Shown here one piece after another: positions 23,686 through 24,908 of a stretch of 24,908 nt of DNA; the stretch's first letter is position 1, and every line of letters starts with the position of its first letter. Location: contig CBDUQP010000041.1 of the NCBI GenBank assembly GCA_965369385.1, positions 1 to 24,908 of the forward strand. The letters run 5' to 3'. The notes beneath the pieces are model-generated. The model had not been told where the DNA came from, did not search any database, and was given only the letters and a program-made list of their open reading frames with translations. The position numbers and the translations under genes were made by a program. This stretch comes from CBDUQP01 sp965369385. Lineage in GTDB: Bacteria > Planctomycetota > Phycisphaerae > SM23-33.

Positions 23686-24054
23686 ATGAAAACAGCTCAT
23701 CCAAAACTCGAAACCGGCTTTACACTAATCGAACTTCTCGTGGTGATTGCGATCATAGCGATTCTCGCTTCACTGCTGCTACCGGCGGTCAACCGTGCAG
23801 TGGAGCAGGCCCGGCGGGTAACGTGCAGTTCACAGTTGCATCAGATCAGCGCGGCATTCGTTGCTTACGCGCTGGACTACAATAAGTATCCTTCGGGAAA
23901 GAGATATGTAGGCCCTGGACCTGTGCCATACATAATGGAAGGGGTTCAGGCCCGGGAACTGGCTAACTCCTACGGACTGGCGGTGACTGAAGAGAGAGAA
24001 AAGGGGTCAGGAACCTTTTTCAACTTCTCTATGGCCCATATTTCCAGCACATAA
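23686..24054 (+). pseudogene. Pseudopilin gene truncated by a hairpin repeat
   Basis: The N-terminus has a short leader and the site G/FTLIELLVVIAIIAILASLLLPAVNRAVEQARRVTCSSQL, typical of H-X9-DG (DUF1559-like) pseudopilins of Planctomycetota, usually over 200 residues long. The native-looking sequence ends about residue 104. The last 18 or so codons (GSGTFFNFSMAHISST) lie in the repeat 23996-24073, which supplies the stop. The protein would therefore keep the membrane anchor but lose its C-terminal domain. Either an insertion broke the gene, or assembly joined two different loci through the repeat. It lies 70 bases after the regulator. Confidence 0.8.
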
Positions 24055-24073
24055 AAGGTTCCTGACCCCTTTT
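23996..24073. repeat. Hairpin repeat (GGGGTCAGGAACC family), internal copy
   Basis: Perfect 21-bp arms, AAAAGGGGTCAGGAACCTTTT (23999-24019) and its reverse complement (24053-24073), flank a 33-base loop. Bases 23996-24050 are identical to the window end, 24854-24908. It resembles a REP-like mobile element. It is embedded in the pseudopilin reading frame. Confidence 0.88.
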
Positions 24074-24076
24074 TGC

Positions 24077-24622
24077 CTCCGGGCAGCCGGCAGACTCTTC
24101 CGCTCACGCGAGGTCAAGAGACTTACCGATATCAAGCAGCTCAAGGCATTCCCCACGAATGCAAATATCACCAACAACCAGGTAGACCGGCAGCATAGCA
24201 AGGGCCAGATGACGGTTAATACCAAACACTTTGCCGCGGTCGCCACCGATCATCCCGGCAAATACGAGTTCAAGGATCTGACAATCAATATCACATCAAC
24301 AGGCCCAGCCGTGGTGATTGTCGAGAAGATAGACGCCGGCAGCGTCGACTACGATTACGAGATCACCGCAGTCGGCCATTCGGGACAGTTCCATAAGACC
24401 AACACCGACGCCCCCATAAAATGGGATCCGGTAAAGTTCGTTCAGGGCGGTATCACATTCAAGAACAACAAGGTCATCGAATCGATCACATGGTTGAAGG
24501 CTGATGGCACTCTGCGCCGCGCCCCCATACAGATGAGCAGCCCGAACCCGACCATGAAGTTCGCTAAGACCAGCCGCCTGGTCCCCAACGGTGTACGCCT
24601 TTACAGAGTCAAGCTGAAATAG
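24077..24622 (+). pseudogene. 3' fragment of an unrecognised gene
   Basis: The frame is open from about 23987, through the repeat, to TAG at 24622. The part after the repeat encodes about 181 residues rich in charged and beta-type sequence, for example PGKYEFKDLTINITSTG, YDYEITAVGHSGQFH and NGVRLYRVKLK. An internal ATG at 24209 could start a 137-residue product, but no ribosome site is clear. It is in a different frame from the truncated pseudopilin, so it is not its simple continuation. No family was recognised; a surface or carbohydrate-active protein C-terminus is possible. Confidence 0.5.
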
Positions 24623-24784
24623 AGCACAATTCGTCTGATGATTGAATTGCCGGGGCTCTGGAAAGCACTTAAGCTACCCACAGAGTTCCGGCAGTTTTGT
24701 GCCAACGGTAGTTCGCGAGGATCAGGAAAATGACGATTGCGAAAGAAGGCTGGGAAGACTAGAGACATGAAGAGTGCAGACAGG

Positions 24785-24908
24785 ATGAAGATTATGACGA
24801 ATTCGTTACGTTTTGCTGTGTTGGCGGCAGTGGTTCTGGCAGTTACAGTTGTGGAGAAAAGGGGTCAGGAACCTTTTTCAACTTCTCTATGGCCCATATT
24901 TCCAGCAC
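24785..24908 (+). CDS. 5' end of an exported protein running into the repeat (partial)
   Basis: ATG 24785 (or ATG 24794, with AGGA nine bases upstream) starts a signal-peptide-like sequence: MKIMTNSLRFAVLAAVVLAV, with basic residues and a hydrophobic core. After TVVEKRG the frame enters the repeat and stays open to the window end (QEPFSTSLWPIFPA). This frame matches the one that stays open through the internal copy of the repeat. The gene is cut by the window end; its true continuation is not visible. Confidence 0.45.
   Translation, partial: MKIMTNSLRFAVLAAVVLAVTVVEKRGQEPFSTSLWPIFPA
24854..24908 (+). repeat. Terminal copy of the hairpin repeat
   Basis: These 55 bases are identical to 23996-24050, with the preceding base different. 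The window stops just two bases before the right arm would begin. The rest of the element is unseen. Confidence 0.9.

Overview
The window looks like a stretch of a Planctomycetota chromosome, probably of the Phycisphaerae or a neighbouring class, most likely from a draft or metagenomic assembly. The phylum is inferred from several things: many pseudopilins of the FTLIELL type, a GntR-LacI (AraR-like) regulator beside a pseudopilin, stand-alone cobalamin-binding proteins, a DUF6485-type Cys-rich mini-protein, and many palindromic intergenic repeats. No rRNA, tRNA or CRISPR array was seen.

Layout. (1) 187-4933, plus strand: a type II secretion or type IV pilus-like cluster made of a GspF/PilC inner-membrane protein and four pseudopilins in a row. 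(2) 5216-8875, minus strand: a REC-GGDEF diguanylate cyclase and two paralogous CarH-like cobalamin-binding proteins that lack a helix-turn-helix domain. (3) 9261-11765, plus strand: housekeeping genes ispF (isoprenoid precursors), cysS (cysteinyl-tRNA synthetase) and ruvC (Holliday junction nuclease). (4) A minus-strand Gfo/Idh/MocA oxidoreductase separates ruvC from ruvA and ruvB (13067-14794, plus). (5) 14967-21691, minus strand: a partial division and cell-wall cluster in the order murG, murC, murB, ddl, ftsQ-like, then a membrane protein of unknown function and a DUF6485-type gene. (6) 22482-24908, plus strand: a GntR-LacI regulator with a palindrome placed between its -35 and -10 boxes, a pseudopilin gene cut short by a hairpin repeat, the 3' part of an unrecognised gene, and the first codons of an exported protein that runs into the same repeat at the window end.

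How it fits together. GspF and the pseudopilins would form part of a secretion pseudopilus or pilus. The mur genes supply the lipid II pathway, RuvABC resolves recombination junctions, and the REC-GGDEF protein makes c-di-GMP. The strongest unexplained element is the pair of cobalamin-binding paralogues. One keeps the axial His but has lost the His of the cap motif; the other has the reverse pattern. Both end in Arg/Lys-rich tails.

Palindromic REP-like elements from several families sit at gene 3' ends (about 5063-5170, 6172-6221, 14828-14883, 15232-15289, 23999-24073, 24854-24908). Two of them enter reading frames. The terminal 55 bases exactly repeat 23996-24050, which suggests that the contig was broken by this repeat.
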